DNA of 64,000 bases from Eonycteris spelaea (Eukaryota; Chordata; Mammalia; Chiroptera; Pteropodidae): NCBI GenBank assembly GCA_003508835.1, contig PUFA01000022.1, forward strand, positions 6,820,001-6,884,000. Direction: 5' to 3'. Positions within the stretch are counted from its first letter, which is position 1; each line of letters opens with the position of its first letter. Positions 1-13,691 of the stretch are shown here, in pieces. Below the pieces are notes generated by a model. The model made no database searches. It was not told the DNA's origin and saw only the letters and a program-made list of their open reading frames with translations. A program made the position numbers and the translations under genes.

Positions 1-2537
1 ACATGCTTGCCACAACTCCACACATGACGAGCTCCTGACACACCCAAATCAATGTCCCCTCCAACACATATTTTTAGCTCTTTCTATTGTCATCATAGCG
101 ACACCTAAATAAGTGACTGCAGCTAGAAATTAAGATAGAAAATGCACATGCTACTATCGTTCTGATCCACACACACTCTGTTGCCTAGAATTCAACCAAC
201 CATCTGTCTCACCATGCAGTTCCCACAAGTATAAGAAGGTGGAGGCTCAGGCTATTTCAAAAAAGTGTGATAAGTTAAGAAGCAAATTTAATTACTTATT
301 ATTGTTATCCCGTCCTTAAAACTGGCGTGAAATATAATGATATTGAATACACTAAGTCTATTTGATATTTTCCTGAATAATTAGTAGAGAAGTAAAGTTC
401 TTTGATCTTTTCAAAAAATGGCTATTTATAATACTAAAAATAACAATAGTATTAATGCTAAATATAAGATAATAAATTAAATAACATAAATAATAATATA
501 GCTATTTTAAATGATCACAAGTTAATTAATACAAATAATTTCAACAGTAACCTGTTATAGTCATAACATTTCTTAAATCAGATAATCAATAATATGAATA
601 CTTTGTACAAAGGAAAAAAAAACTCAAAAAAGACACATCTCCACATATAAAGAGTTAAGTGACAAATGCAGGTGATCTCTGAGATATATCTAATGTTTTT
701 TTTTTTTTTTAAATCTACATCGTCTTTATTGTTGAGCCTCTCTATAGTAACGGGCTATATAACTAAAGATCATTTAAGTTTATTACATGTAAAACTCACA
801 TTGTCTGAATAAATAATGTGCAGTCTATCCATACAGATAGACCAGAGATCTTTTGATCATCTAGCTAGACCTATAAAAATTCAAGATTACAAAAATGTCA
901 CTAAATAGAGAAGCAAGAAAAACACTTTCATCTATGTTTTCTTCAACTATTCATGAGTTTCTTCAAGTGTATTCTGCAGAAAGACTCATAATTTTACTTG
1001 AGGACACAAAGCCTTAGTCAGTATATTATACTCTAGTTCAAAGCATGCAAGAAAACCAAACCAGCGAAGCAAAGTTATTTGATGTTGTTTTGTGTTAGAA
1101 TCCAGGGAAAATAACTACTTTGATCAATTTGCCGCCTTGAAAATGTCCTCTAGTCGAATTGCTCAAGAGTAGTCTTTGATACTGATTTCATAGTGTGTCA
1201 GTCCTCAATTGAATTTGGTGCATAGTTTTGGAAAAAGAAAGAAAGACTAAGTTTTCCAAATGTATATCCTCTATTAATGTCTATCTCAAATAAATAATAA
1301 TTTTTTTTTTCTATTTTAGTCTTAGGGCCCCAAATTGGAAATAATGATGATGTATTTATCCAGATTGCAGAAAAGAAAGGATTTATAAAAGTTAATATAA
1401 ATATTTAAAAATGTACAATGGTTCCAATGAGCTTAAAAAAATGACTGGATATAAAAATGCTTTCATTATATCTTTTACATTTAGAAAAAAAAGTTTGTCA
1501 AATTAAAATATGAAGTAATTGTCCAAAAGCTTCTTTAAAATTGAAATGTAATATCTATTTTATATTATTAAGGAGCAGTTAGGTGGATTCAAAGACAAAC
1601 TTTTGAGCCAATACATATAACTGCTTATTTCTTTGTTTAATTAGTTAAGATAATATCTTTAAAGGGCAGGAAACATAGAAAAGGGGATGTAAAAATTATT
1701 ATGTGTTATAGACTTTATTTATGTATTTATTATATTTCAACACTTTTATTAAAAATAATTTTAAATAATATTCAAACAAGTTGAGAAACAAATATTATTA
1801 TTCAAGTTTTATTATTATATGATTCTTATTATTCCAGAATCTAAAGGCTATCACAAAGTTAGCGAGTGACCTTGCTGAAATTTGAATATCAATTATCTAG
1901 ACAAAAAGTATCACATAAAAACAACATATTACTATTTATGGGCAAGCCCCCCAAATTAAATTTCATGATGTAGAAAATTGCACCATTTTAAAAGATAATA
2001 ACAGCAACTGCAACTTATTTAAACTATAAGTTTGGAGAATGAAACTATCCAAAGACATCATACCTAATTCCAGAGACACTTCTACAGTAAGAACAGGGAT
2101 AAGGAACTATCTTGGTTGAAATTCTTATTATGGAAACTCGAAATAGTGCATGTAACCAAACCAGTTCTCTACAATTTGCTGAATGTATGTAAACTTCGAT
2201 GACCAAATACAGAAATTTTTGGCTGATTTTTTTTTTAAAGTTTGCTTTCATAGATATAATACAACATCCAGATATGTATATATTTTTGAAAAATAGAGAT
2301 TCAAATGCTTTATACACAATGTATGATTAATTTTTATAAACAAAATAAAACAATGTTTTCAAACAATTAAGCATGATTGTCAGGGAAAATCTCTCTGATC
2401 ATTTACTATTTGTATAAAATTGTACTTTTGGTACAAAAGCAAAATGCAGTCTTTTAAACCCTTTGATGTCATTGAAATGCAAGTCAGTTAATTCTATGCC
2501 TTTTAAAAATATCTTCTTATTTCATATTAATAAGTTC

Positions 2538-2561
2538 AGTTATCAGGTATACCTGATAACT
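2538..2561. repeat. Perfect 24-bp palindrome
   Basis: The left arm AGTTATCAGGTA is followed directly by its exact reverse complement TACCTGATAACT, with no spacer. The centre is GTATAC. The bases just outside (C before, A after) do not pair, so the palindrome ends sharply. It could extrude as a cruciform or bind a dimeric protein. I do not recognise it as a terminal repeat of a known transposon. Confidence 0.9.
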
Positions 2562-2606
2562 AGAAAATAGAAAAATAGAAAAAATAGGAAAAATAGAAAA
2601 AAAAAA
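2562..2606 (+). repeat. Purine-rich AAATAG-type array
   Basis: Imperfect repeats of a 6-9 bp A-rich unit containing TAG (for example AGAAAATAGAAAAATAG) run from the end of the palindrome into a poly-A run. This is a low-complexity tract. Confidence 0.7.
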
Positions 2607-4281
2607 CTACCTGAAAAGAGTAGTTTTTAAAGGTAAAAATGCAAATGCCCTCATTTCAGAAATTGTTCAAAATGAAACAAAGTAATGGTTTATATTCATC
2701 AAATATAATTTCACATTTTTGTTTAATAGGGACTATTAACTACCTTAGGCTATATAAGATACGTCTGTAGTACATGTAAAGAAAGACTAAAACACAGAAA
2801 ATATGCCACAGATACTATCTAGCAATTTCTACATGTCAGTTTTAAAATATTCTATTGTTAATAATTATATTTCTATTGATAGATGTTTGAAATTCATGTA
2901 TCAATTAATATTCATCTTTATCTAACATATCTTAAGATCAATAAAAGCATCAATACTACAGACATTCTGTAAAACATGACTAAATGAACAAATTATCTGA
3001 ATAAACCTTAAAGATCTTTGGAAAACTATTGTTTGAATGCTTAAAGTCACATTTATCAAAAGATATTTAAAAATAACACCCCAGAAAGTTTCCTCTAACA
3101 TTTTTACTTTAAAATATACATTTCTCTATCGAATTTTCAATTGTATAGGTCTAAAAACACACACACAGTTATCTTTAATCATCTTATATTAATACTGTCT
3201 CAAAATCTATATCGTTTTTATTTTAACATATCTGTTTTCCTTTATGAAATAGAGTGAGGAAGCAAATGAAAAAGTTGCAAAATACATAGTGAGATAACTA
3301 TGATCTTAAATAGGCAATAGACTTTCCTATCAAAACTATTTTTTAAATTTTGATGGAAAGAAAATAAGAAGAATCAAAGTTATCAGATTTGATATTGCAA
3401 TTTAATTTGAACAACATTAATGAATCAAAAAAAAGTCAAATTTTCATCGCTATTTTCCTCTTCACTATTTTTAACATATTATTAATAATAAAATTTATTT
3501 TTTTTGCACTAAATGCACTCCCAATGTACATATTTCTCTTATTTTTCGACTTTTTTATTCTTGAATATTCTGAATCTAGGGGGGAGGAATGTACAAAATT
3601 TAGCAGAAGATTACTGTATATATGAAAACTAGTAAATTATTCTATTAACTGGTTTAAAGAGAATTTTAAGAGCTCACAGACCTTACACAGAGGTGCATTG
3701 TCTGCAAATATATTTTGAGTTAATGTCTATGAATATTAAAAAAATCCTCATGTGTAAAAATTGAAATAAATAATTTAGATAAAATACAATTCTTACATTT
3801 TCAACAAGGTTAAACTCTAATAAATATTAAAATTTGGGGTTCAGGAACTCTAATTTCTAGCTTATTGTCTAGCTCCTTAAAGTAGACACAAAGTAATTGA
3901 ACTCTCTCAGATCCCAACTTAATAATATTTAAAATCAAAGGTTTAGATTAAGATGTATGGTTTGAAAATATTTTCATAAATGCTGTAATGTTCTTAAGTA
4001 CCTTAAGACTCAGTACCTTCCTCTCCTAGCCCTCCTCTATACCTCTCCTTGGCCCCAGGGATCCTAAAAAGGCAGGAGCTATTTGTTCAGGGCTCCGAAT
4101 AGTGAGACCATTCTGCCCATCTGTACTACATGTCATCCGACCCTTACCTGGTGCCATAAAGAGAAAAACAGAACATTGGGGAGCTGGCTCTATTTTCTTT
4201 CGCCTCTTACCTGACCTGATACAGTAAGTAAAGAAATATTGTTATTTGACTTATTGTCTTAGTTCAGCACCTGGATTCCAC

Positions 4282-4284
<3 letters not shown>

Positions 4285-4330
<46 letters not shown>
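4285..4330 (+). repeat. (GT)n microsatellite, 23 units
   Basis: An uninterrupted GT dinucleotide run of 46 bases. A purine-pyrimidine alternating tract of this length is likely length-polymorphic. Confidence 0.97.
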
Positions 4331-4332
<2 letters not shown>

Positions 4333-4875
4333 GCCATAGCATTTCATTCCTAAACAACTTTATGAAAAAACTTTATTATTATTGCCAAATGACAACAGAC
4401 AAAGGAATTACAACAAAGAGAGAATGTTTTGCACAGATTCGTGTATTGATTAACTAGAGAATTAAATTTTCATTTGATGTCTTCCTCCAGGCATTCTTTT
4501 TTCCCCTCTGTAATATTACACAAATTGTTTACTTATTTGTTTAAAATCCGTTAATTTCTAGTACTACTTCCTAAGGTAATTCCAATTAATACTACTATCA
4601 TGTTATTTGAATATATATTTGTACACATACATGATATACACATAATATATATACCTCTTATGTAAAATCTTTTTGCAATTTCCTTTTTACTTAAGAAAAT
4701 ATTTTATGTATTTCATAATATATCTATTTATATGCACATCAACCTAAGTCTTTTTAATAAACTGACAACAATCTCTTGTATTCAACCATCTATCTTTATG
4801 CCTATTTAAGTTTCTTTTGTTGTTATTTATTTTTACCTACAAGTTTTTGCTTTATAAAAGATGCTACATTAATAC
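4331..4875. other. Unannotated AT-rich sequence
   Basis: Mostly A/T-rich unique sequence between the GT microsatellite and the LTR. No gene, RNA or recognisable repeat was seen. Confidence 0.5.
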
Positions 4876-5290
4876 TGTTGTAGGTTGAATTGTGTCTTCC
4901 CAGAATTTATACGTTGCAGGCCTAAACACTCAGTACCTCACATGTGGCCTTATATGGAGATAAGGTCTTTACATGGGTATTCAAGTTAGAGTGAGATCAT
5001 TAGGGTCGGCCCTAATCCAATATGACTATTATTTTATTAAAAGAGGAATTTACATACAGACATGTGTAGAGGGAAGATGATGTGAAGAACGTAAAAAGAC
5101 ACAGAGAGAACACTGCCCTCTGTTAGCAGAGAAGACAGGCCTGAACAGAGCCGTCCCGCACAGCCCCGAGAAGGGCACCCATGGTGCCTCGATCTCAGAC
5201 CTGCAGCCTCCAGAGCTGGAAGGTGACCCGTTTCTGGTGTTGAAGCCACTCTGTGGTACTTTGTCATGGCAGCCACAGCAAATTAATACA
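4876..5290 (+). mobile_element. Solo LTR, MLT1-like (ERVL-MaLR)
   Basis: The block begins with TG (TGTTGTAGGTTGAATTGTG) and ends with CA (AATTAATACA), as retroviral LTRs do. Inside are the ordered hallmarks I know from MLT1/MaLR LTRs: GTGTCTTCCCAGAATT near the start, CATTAGGGTCGGCCCTAATC in the middle, GCAGCCTCCAGAGCTGGA near the end, then CTGTGGTACTTTGTCATGG. The length of about 415 bp suits the family. No internal retroviral sequence is adjacent, so this is a solo LTR. The flanking 5 bp (AATAC and TATCT) do not match as a target duplication, in keeping with great age. The subfamily (MLT1A/B range) is uncertain. Confidence 0.85.
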
Positions 5291-5697
5291 TATCTATTTT
5301 CAAGTAATTCTTGAATGTAGTATATTTCTTATAAGTTTTGTTAACTAAGTCCAAATTGTTCTGAAAAGTTTTCAATTAAATTAATATTAATATTATCTAT
5401 AACAGTTTTCATATTGGAAATGCACTTAAAAAATCATTCTCTCACAGTTTCTACATACGAAAAATGCTATGCGTTTCTTTGGCCAGAGGGACACTGATGG
5501 GTCTGAGTGACAGCATGCCTCTGGAATATTTTTGCTAACATTCAATTTGTGACTGTGAAGGCGTGGAAGGGTTTGACCCAGCGTTCGGAATTTAGATGAC
5601 TCTAATGCAATCTGATGCTTAGGTTATGGAATAAATTTATTTATTTTTCCTTGAATTCTAACTTGGTGCCTGGCATGAAGCTGCCACGAGAATATTG

Positions 5698-5729
5698 AAT
5701 GGATGGATGGATGGATGAATGGATGGATT
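5698..5729 (+). repeat. (GGAT)n microsatellite
   Basis: About eight tetranucleotide units with one GAAT interruption. Open frames here read as a simple repeat on both strands and are not genes. Confidence 0.95.
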
Positions 5730-5853
5730 GTGTTTCTATTTAAAGACACCGAGAAAACCAACTCAAAGCTCTCAGAGCCCACAAAGCCATCAACTTTACT
5801 CAGGGACATCAAACCATTCTAAACGTGTAACTGCAGGGGGCAAAAAGCAGACC

Positions 5854-5873
5854 TTTTTTTTTTTTTTTTTTTT
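5854..5873 (-). repeat. 20-T run (minus-strand poly-A)
   Basis: A homopolymer that could be the tail of a minus-strand retroposon, but no AATAAA-like signal or target duplication was seen beside it. Confidence 0.9.
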
Positions 5874-6006
5874 CCTGAGGACTTACAAATTTTTAGATTC
5901 ACTCTCAAGAGGTGCATTGAACTCTTCCCCCATTGATAAAGAGCCCTGAGATCAGTGAACTCACAAGTTTGAGAGGATTGCAAAGCTTTGGAATAGAAAT
6001 AAAGTC

Positions 6007-6033
<27 letters not shown>
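6007..6033 (-). repeat. 27-T run (minus-strand poly-A)
   Basis: A second long T homopolymer about 130 bp after the first. No recognisable retroposon body follows on the minus strand. Confidence 0.9.
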
Positions 6034-6037
<4 letters not shown>

Positions 6038-9000
6038 AATTTCCATAGTACTTTAAACTGGGTCATGCTTAATGTTCTGTGGCTTTGTTAGGAAAACTTT
6101 GAGTTTTCCAGTTTCTGCCATTTTGGTGCAGCTCATTTTTTTTAAAAAAGAATAGACGATGCATAAAATGATTTCTACCTATCAACAGGACACACCTTTG
6201 CTGTAATTTTTAAGTAAATTCATTAGAATTTTAGAACTCTTGCTATGTTTGTGGATATATTTGCTGAGCTTGAAAGAGTTGTAACTTCACGGAGTTCTTA
6301 CCTTTTCTTCTCCACTAGAATGAAAACACATGGATAGCAAGTAAGTTCTCTCTAGCCCCAATACCAAATTAAGGACCTGGACCACATTTGCATGAGCAAA
6401 AGCTCCACAGTGTCAGACAAGAGAGCCACGTTTTTTTTAGGAAGATGCTGCATTCTTTGATATATTTTAGGAGTGTCCTCCTCCTGTGAAGTCAGTTGAT
6501 GATTTAAATTGTATTTTTTAACCTTCCTTGTAATGTTCCGGTTTCGTTATTTTAGAAAGTTAGAGAATCACTAATACGAATTTTATTTTTCTAAATATAT
6601 TTCAACCAAGAGCATTGGGGATGTGTTTTCTTTAAAAGTTTCTAGATTTTGTTCAGATCTATTTAAGAGTATTTGACATTAGTAGAATTGTGCAGCTGAT
6701 TCAGTGGTGTAACGTTAATTAAGACAGACATCGAAAGTATACCACTGCCCCAAAGATTTTAAACATTCAAGCATGTTTTTAAAAAACTCATCAAATATAT
6801 CGAATCTTTTAAATAAAAGTTGAGAGAAATAATCCATGGACCATTTTATAATTCCCTTGAAATTTGTATTATTTTACTCCAAACTGTCTCTACCACTAAC
6901 CTTATTGACTTTAAAAGTACAAAAACTGCTTATTCTGTTTTCAGTCAAGTTACTGGAATTTACACGGTAGCTCTTTTTCACTTACCTCTGTATCGGAACA
7001 TAATGGAGTGTGGCTCAGCTTTAAGAAGAGAGTAAGTAGTATTTTTCCATTAACATCTAATTAAGACACTCTTGCCAAAAAAAGTTAGTGCAGTGAAATG
7101 GGGTAAAATACACTTGATTACCATTAGAGTAAATTTTAAAATGATTACAGGAGGTTTTTTTTTTAATAAGCATACTTTTAATATTTTAAATTTCACTAAA
7201 AAATGGAAAATTTAGAAATATCAACAAAATATTATGAAAGTCATGCATGAAGATTTTAGTGTATAAAATTTTACCATAATTTGGGCTTTATATGAAGAAA
7301 ATATATTTATGTAAAAATACATCTGCTAACCTTTACTTAATTTCTAGTAAAAGTCTGCACTACCACATTGACAAAATAGAGCCAAAAAGAAAGAAAAAAA
7401 AAAGAAAAATTCTTTTATGTAACTCTGTATATTCTTTCTAAGTATTGAATAAAAATATTTATGCTTCATAACTATCATTGAAAATGAGAGAAAAGACAAA
7501 GAATGGTATACAAAATTGTATAAAACAATGTAGAAATTCGTATGATTTATATGTCTAGAGAAATTATTCCCATTGAGAAAGATAGAAACGTGATTTCAAA
7601 TAGAATAGTCGAAATCCTAGGTTTGCCAAATACCTGTAGGTCTAGTGAAGCCACCACAGGTGGGGACAACATGTTCTCAAGTGTTGTCAGTGGTGGGGAC
7701 TAACAGTTCATACCTTTTCGTGGGGTGCAGGAGGAAGCTGATCCTCAAAACCAAGCAAGCACACACTTACGGAAATGCACGTCCAATGTAGTCAGAATCC
7801 CTGATTTTCCAGTAGAACCTAGGAATCTCCATTAAACATAATACCTACATTTTTAAATGTTATTTCATAAACAGAAAAAAACAAAATGGGTAAAAATAGG
7901 TCCCTGGAAGCCGATTAAAACCCACTGCACAGGGATGTTCTGTAAAGAGGAGCATCCGTCAATCCGATGTGTCTTTAGTAGCGGCTGTGACTAGGAGTGA
8001 CTCAGGAAGTGTTTGGATAAGTGCGAGATGTTTATAGAGCTTGGAACTGAAACATTTGAAGCGCTCTGGTACCATCTCCACACATGCAAATTTGGATCTT
8101 TCCTTAAGGCCTTTCGACACCTGCGGGCAGGACTTGAAAGCTGACATACCTTAGCTTGGCGGTTAATAGTGAAAACTCACGAGGGTGGAAAAGCGTGCAT
8201 GTGGAGTGAGCTTTGTGAAAAATTTGAGAAGCTCAATACCATACTTGGAAACAAATCTAAAAGCTTCGTAATTTTATCGCAATTGCACATTAATTTTAAG
8301 CGCAATATTGTTTTCATGGATTTCCTTTCATGTATTTTCCTTTTCAAAACATAGGCCGCACTATTTAATATAAGTGTATTGTTTTAGGCCTATATTAACT
8401 TTGGGCTTCTATTAAAAACATAAGTTTATTTTACAAGAAAGGCATTTTTAATTAATATTCAGTATTCTACACTTTCTGGGAAAATTATTTGAGCGGAAAG
8501 CTTGTAGCCTTTCTGAGGCATTTACCATAAATTGTCCCAGAGGCGAGAAAGATCACTTAGAAGGGGCCTACATGGCAGCTTGATAGCCAAAAAGAGTCTT
8601 GGAAGAAAATGCATTGAAAGTCGAAAATCTTATATTTAATGTATAGCAGGCATTAATGTAGAATAAATGTACTCATTTATCCTACTCTGCTAATAATTTT
8701 TGGTTTTAAAAACAAATCAAACCATTTGTGAACATAGTATCAGAAGGTTTCGGTTGAAAGATTTTCCTGTGTGGAGCTAATTCTATATTAACTGTTAAAA
8801 GTACATTTCTACTTATAAATTGTTTAAATTGAAATCAATGTAACCTTTCTCTTTGCTTTTTTTTTCTATTTTTCTTCCAATCCCCCCACCTCCTTGCCTC
8901 TTTCATTCTCTCTGTCTCTCTCTGATGTATCGGGTTATTTCCTCTTTTGTGGTTCCTGATCACTTTAGTTTTTAGAAATCTGTTATTAAAATAGATAATT

Positions 9001-9964
9001 TTGCAAAATTACTTACTTTTTAGATGACTGCATACCTCTTTGCTCAAAATATTTAGTGTCTCACATAGAAAGAGCCCATGGTACCTTTGAAATGGATGTT
9101 CTAGAATTTAGACAAAAAACATGTTAAATGAAGACAACTTAACCTAATTACTTACGTTGCTAATAAATCTTACTAGCCCATTCTGTTTTTTTTTTTTTTT
9201 GTAGTAATAATAATCTTTTCCTTTAAAACAGGGCTTGATAATCATCATCAACTAGTAAGAGTGTAGATTCGACCCTGCTGGGATAAATCATGGTGAATGC
9301 ATCAGAAATGCTATGAGCTTTCCTCTCAAATAATTTTCCCAGAAAGTGTTTAAACTATCTTAAATATATTTTATAAAAACATATTTTTACAGCTACATTG
9401 TGTTAGAAATGAACCAATTTTATGTAAATGAACATTCTGCATTCTGCAGATAAAACATGCTAATTTTTAACAATTTCAGACATCTGTGACAATTTCTAAA
9501 CTATCCAACTGGATTAAGCCGACGAATATGAAAAAGTAATACATGGTTAGTCACCTTTTAATTCTTACATTTACATTAAACTACTACTTCAAAGGGCAAG
9601 GATAATTTCACACTTTTAAAGTTTTAAATAGCTTTTATTTCAAGTTAAACAAAATACGCCAATATCAAAACACAGTTGTAATGACTTTTTTTTGTGTGTG
9701 ACTTCTATTTTAAAATACATTGGCTAATATAACATTATCCTCCTAAATAACAGCCATATAAGTTTGTGAATATTATTATCATGTAACTCTTTATTTCCAA
9801 GATTTTCTATGTTAAAATGTACACATCTAAGAGCAAATTTTTAATACTATACATATAAGCATGACCTAAAATTTGTTGTTGTTACTGTAAAATGGCCATT
9901 TACGTAAATTTATGTATTTAAATGTATACTTACAGTGTATTCTCAAATCATAGAATTATCAGAA

Positions 9965-10200
9965 TACACGCATTTATACCGCCTAATATGTGCGAGGCAT
10001 TTTTGTAAACGATTTGCGTATATGAACTCATTTAACCCTCACCACTATTTTATGAGTCAGGTTCTATTAACTCCACACTCGTTTTACAGTAAACTGAGCA
10101 ACAGATGGTTTATGTAACTTCCTAAGTTCACACAATGAGTACGTGTTCCAAGGTTCAAAAGCAGACTGTCTGCCCTCAAAGTCTTACCATACAGATGCTT
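9965..10200 (-). repeat. MIR SINE fragment, antisense
   Basis: Read on the plus strand, the MIR core appears in reverse complement: GAACTCATTTAACCCTCACC, then a TTTTACAG element, then AACTTCCTAAGTTCACACAA and GTTCAAAAGCAGACTGTCTG. The order and spacing match the tRNA-derived and core parts of MIR. It is well diverged, as expected of an ancient mammalian SINE. Confidence 0.85.
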
Positions 10201-11924
10201 CACAGACACTAAGGGAAAGTGATTTGTGAGTTTTTTTTGTTTGTTTGTTTGTTTGTTTGCCCTAGCTCAGGTCTTCAGTTTATGGTGCATTTAAATACTA
10301 AAATTATAAATGATTCAAGTAATATTAACATTTTCTCTTACATATGACATTTAAATATTATTAGTTTGTCCCTTAAAAGAGTATTATTTCGCTTTGTATA
10401 TGTGATATATATATACATAAATATATATGTATACAATATATTTATATATTTCATAATGTGTCTTTTTTATCAGAATGCAGAAAATAAAACTTTCTTATAT
10501 TTTGTAGTGCTCTTGCAAATGCCCTAGGCCCCTCAGAAATGGAAATGTATATGAAATGGAGCTAGAGAATGTTTGCTTTCATTTCTCCCAGAAATATTTT
10601 AATTTTCATATACCATGAGAGATCACATCTATAGTCATTTATCTGGTTAACTGCTCTGCTCTCAAAGGATAATAAACTGTGATCTTTTCCAGAGAGCAAG
10701 GTGGTTATAGCCAGTGCTGAGTCCCTATGTTAAGCCCGAGGTGGACCAAAGCACCAGGACATGTGTGTTTACGTGTCAGAGGGGTGAGGCTTAGAATTAG
10801 AGGACATCTCTGGCTTGTAAAAGCTGGGGACACTCAGGTTCATCTAGCCCTTAGAATGGTTCATTTATACATCTATGAAGATTAAGGTGACCATCCTTTC
10901 CTTCTACCCTCAAAATAGTAAAAGATTTTTTTTCTTCTTCTTTCCCCCGCTGTCCCATTTCCTTTGGATAGTAGAGGGACACAGCAATCTCTCTCTGGCA
11001 TATGAGTGGAGAAGTTGTTCTTCATTCCTTATCTTCAGGATGTGATAGTCTCATCAAGACACCTTCAGGGTGAAGGTGCCGGGGACTGATGCTATGATGT
11101 CACTGGCTGTCAATTTAACTGCATCAGAAAAGAACCTTTTTTGCTGGCCATGACTGTGCACGTGAGCGAACATCCCCCACTCTTCTCTGTTTGTGAAAAA
11201 ACGGGATTTCTCAGAAATTGTCAGCGGTCAGAATCATTCTGTTTAGTGGAGTCCTGATGGTTGTTTGCCTGATATTAGATAATCAAAGTCGGTTATTATT
11301 TAAAATGCTTACTTGACCTCAACCTTACTTCTTCAATTTAAATTTATCATCTTCTAAGGCAGTTCTTTTTAATTGAGACTGTGTATCCAAAGTATCTATA
11401 GTATTTTATAAAAATACAGGTATTTGTTTTCCATTCCAGACTTACTGAATCGCTTTACTCGATATGTTCTTAGTATATTCTTGGTATTTCTTGGTATGTT
11501 CTTGATATATTATGTATATCATGTCTCGACTTTATTTTATGTTAGATATCAAAATTTGTTCTCTGTAAAATTATGTTAATCAATTTTTATAAGCCAGTTT
11601 TAACATTCCTTTACTTCTTTGAAAATACACTTGATTATTGCCCTTAATGACATCTTGTCTAATTTTGGGAACATGAGTATTTTATTTTATTTCGCATGCT
11701 ACAAAAATATCCATTTCCTTGTCACTTGCATTATTTTTGTTGTGAGTTCTCATCCTAACTTTCATACCTGAACATTATCAGTAATGAATTCACCATGACT
11801 GTATTAAGTGTCTGTTATTTACATCTAGATTTTATTTTACTCTGATGCTAGCTAGTCTAGAGGGCCTGCAATCAGCTACTATAAGCCAGAGTTTCTTTCT
11901 TCATCAAAAAAAAGACCATCTTAG
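10196..11924. other. Unannotated sequence
   Basis: Includes a TTTG microsatellite (10231-10259), AT-rich TATA-like repeats near 10400-10450, a GC-richer unique stretch at about 10640-11240 and an imperfect 10-12 bp repeat of the GTTCTTGGTAT type at about 11463-11512. I see no gene. Confidence 0.5.
10231..10259 (+). repeat. (TTTG)n microsatellite
   Basis: A T run followed by about five TTTG units. Confidence 0.93.
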
Positions 11925-12445
11925 AGCCCAGGAATATTATTCAGCACTTAGAAGAAATGAGATATCAAACCATAAAAAGTCATGGAGGAAATTTAGGTGC
12001 ATATTACTGAGTGAAAGAAGCCAATTTAACAGGCTACATAATGTATGACTCCAAATATATGACATTCTGGAAGGAGCAGAATTATGGGGACACTAAAAAT
12101 CATCAGTGGTTGCCAGGGCTGAGAGGAGTGGGAGGGACGAATAGGCAGAACAGAGATGATATTTACGTCAGTGAAGATACTCTGCGGGATATTATGACAG
12201 ATATACATTTGTCCAAACTCATAGATCATACAAGACCAAGAGTGAATACTAAGGCGATCTATAGATTTGGGGGTGATTATGATGTGTCAGTGTAAGTTAG
12301 TTCTTGGCAAAGAATGTTCCACTCTGGTTGGTAAGTGACGTTGCCAGTGGGGGGGTCTGTGCAAATGTGGGGGCGTAGGGTCTACAGGAAATCTCTGTAC
12401 CTCCCTCTCAATCTCATTTTAAATCCTAAACTGCTTTAGAAATAC
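11925..12445 (+). mobile_element. Old L1 fragment, 3' end (L1M type)
   Basis: The 5' part carries a decayed end of L1 ORF2 and early 3' UTR: GGAATATTATTCAGCACTTA, a GAGTGAAAGAAGCCAA element and GTGGTTGCCAGGGCTGAGAG. The 3' part has the UTR blocks ACATTTGTCCAAACTCATAG, AAGAGTGAATACTAAGG, GTGATTATGATGTGTCAGTG, then a G-rich segment at about 12345-12385 and GGAAATCTCTGTACCTCCCT. This order is typical of ancient L1M 3' ends. The short frames here (67 and 94 codons) are remnants, not genes. No clear poly-A tail survives. Confidence 0.88.
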
Positions 12446-13691
12446 TCTCGATGTATAGCTTTATCTCTCTCTCTATACCTGTGTTCCCACCTTCCACAAT
12501 TCAATTCTTATTGAATCACCCTACTTTTTTACATCAATGGTCATTCAGTAACATTCGTGTTCAACAATAATCTGCCCTTTTTACTGGGATAAATGGGAAC
12601 AGCGAAGCAATTAAGGCCTTGCTTTGAATGTCATTTGGCAATAAGGATCGTTTAATCAGATAAGATAAAATATTAAAAAAAGAAAAAAAAATTCACATTG
12701 TGGAACCCAAGCTTACAAAGCCCCACCGAGAAAATGGGCCTGGAAACTGGCATGCGGTGTTCTCAGCCTTACAGATGAGACATGTCACTTTCTGCAGGTT
12801 AGGGATCCATGGAACATTTCAGAGACCTCAAGAGGAGAGGAATTCACACGAATGATAAACACTGGTAAAATCTGGAGGAGAATGTATGGAGCTCGGCTCC
12901 CTAGTCATGTGATAACGAATAGTTGAGGTTTGTAAAAGTCAAATCTGAGATGATTTATGAAAACTGTCAACATAACAAGTATGAGGCTTATGGGTAAGTT
13001 GATGTTCTTGCTGTACTTACATAAATAAGCAGGCCGTACCTAATAAAATACTTTTTATTTTGCAAGAAATTTTTGTTTTTTATTTTTGCAAGAAAAAAAA
13101 TATTTTTTTAGGTTTATTTTGAGAAAAAGAAGGAAATATTGTGACAACAAAAACAATACGGCACCCCTAATGAAAAATTAGCGATAGAAATCATCCTTCT
13201 GGGTTGATTATTTATTTAGGTGCCTTTGAGCTATTTTACAGTTCCGTGAGTTGTAGATAACTGATAGCAATACAATGAATTCTGTCCAGCAGAGCTTCAA
13301 CTGAGGCTTCTCTGTACAGACAGTTTGCATCCGTGTGTAAATGTCTTTCGGCCTTCCCTCAGTACACATAAAATGGTACTTTGATTTCCACTTTGATCCC
13401 TTCCTAACAATCCTGATGCACTCATTAAAAGAGATAAATTAAATCTTTTACTCTTGTTCATTTTTTGAAAATACTTTAGCTATATGTCTTTTAGCTCTCT
13501 CTTTGTACACATACCTGTGTGTAAACACACACAGTACTGTTGGGGCGGGGCAGGGGGGTGGTGGCTTCGACTTACAGTTTTATATTGAACTGAGTGTGAC
13601 TCAAATTCAATACTGGAGTAATTTTATTCTTAAGCACATGAGACCTTTGAAATTGTGCTATGAAAACATTTTTTGGAGAAAGTATTTAAAT
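12446..13691. other. Unannotated sequence
   Basis: Mostly unique. A moderately GC-rich part lies at 12690-12920. A local duplication of a TTTTATTTT-GCAAGAAA unit occurs at about 13060-13100. A G-rich stretch at 13542-13564 contains GGGGCGGGGCAGGGGGG, which is a partial quadruplex motif. No gene was recognised. Confidence 0.5.

Larger units (their letters stand above)
1..4284. other. AT-rich unique sequence, no gene seen
   Basis: This stretch is dominated by A/T runs and short open frames without recognisable domains. I see no exon-like block, no tRNA and no confidently recognisable interspersed repeat. Local structures inside it are a 15-T run at 696-710, the palindrome at 2538-2561 and the purine-rich array after it. 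Strongly decayed repeats may be present but cannot be named by eye. Confidence 0.6.
5291..9964. other. Unannotated, mostly unique sequence
   Basis: Contains a GGAT microsatellite (5698-5729) and two long T runs (5854-5873, 6007-6033). The only compositionally distinct part is about 7920-8190, which holds about 10 CpGs in a CpG-poor background and short open frames on both strands, but no recognisable domain. No coding exon is supported. Confidence 0.5.

Noticed and set aside
5037..5276. 79-codon minus-strand frame
   Set aside because: Lies entirely inside the MLT1-like LTR on its antisense strand.
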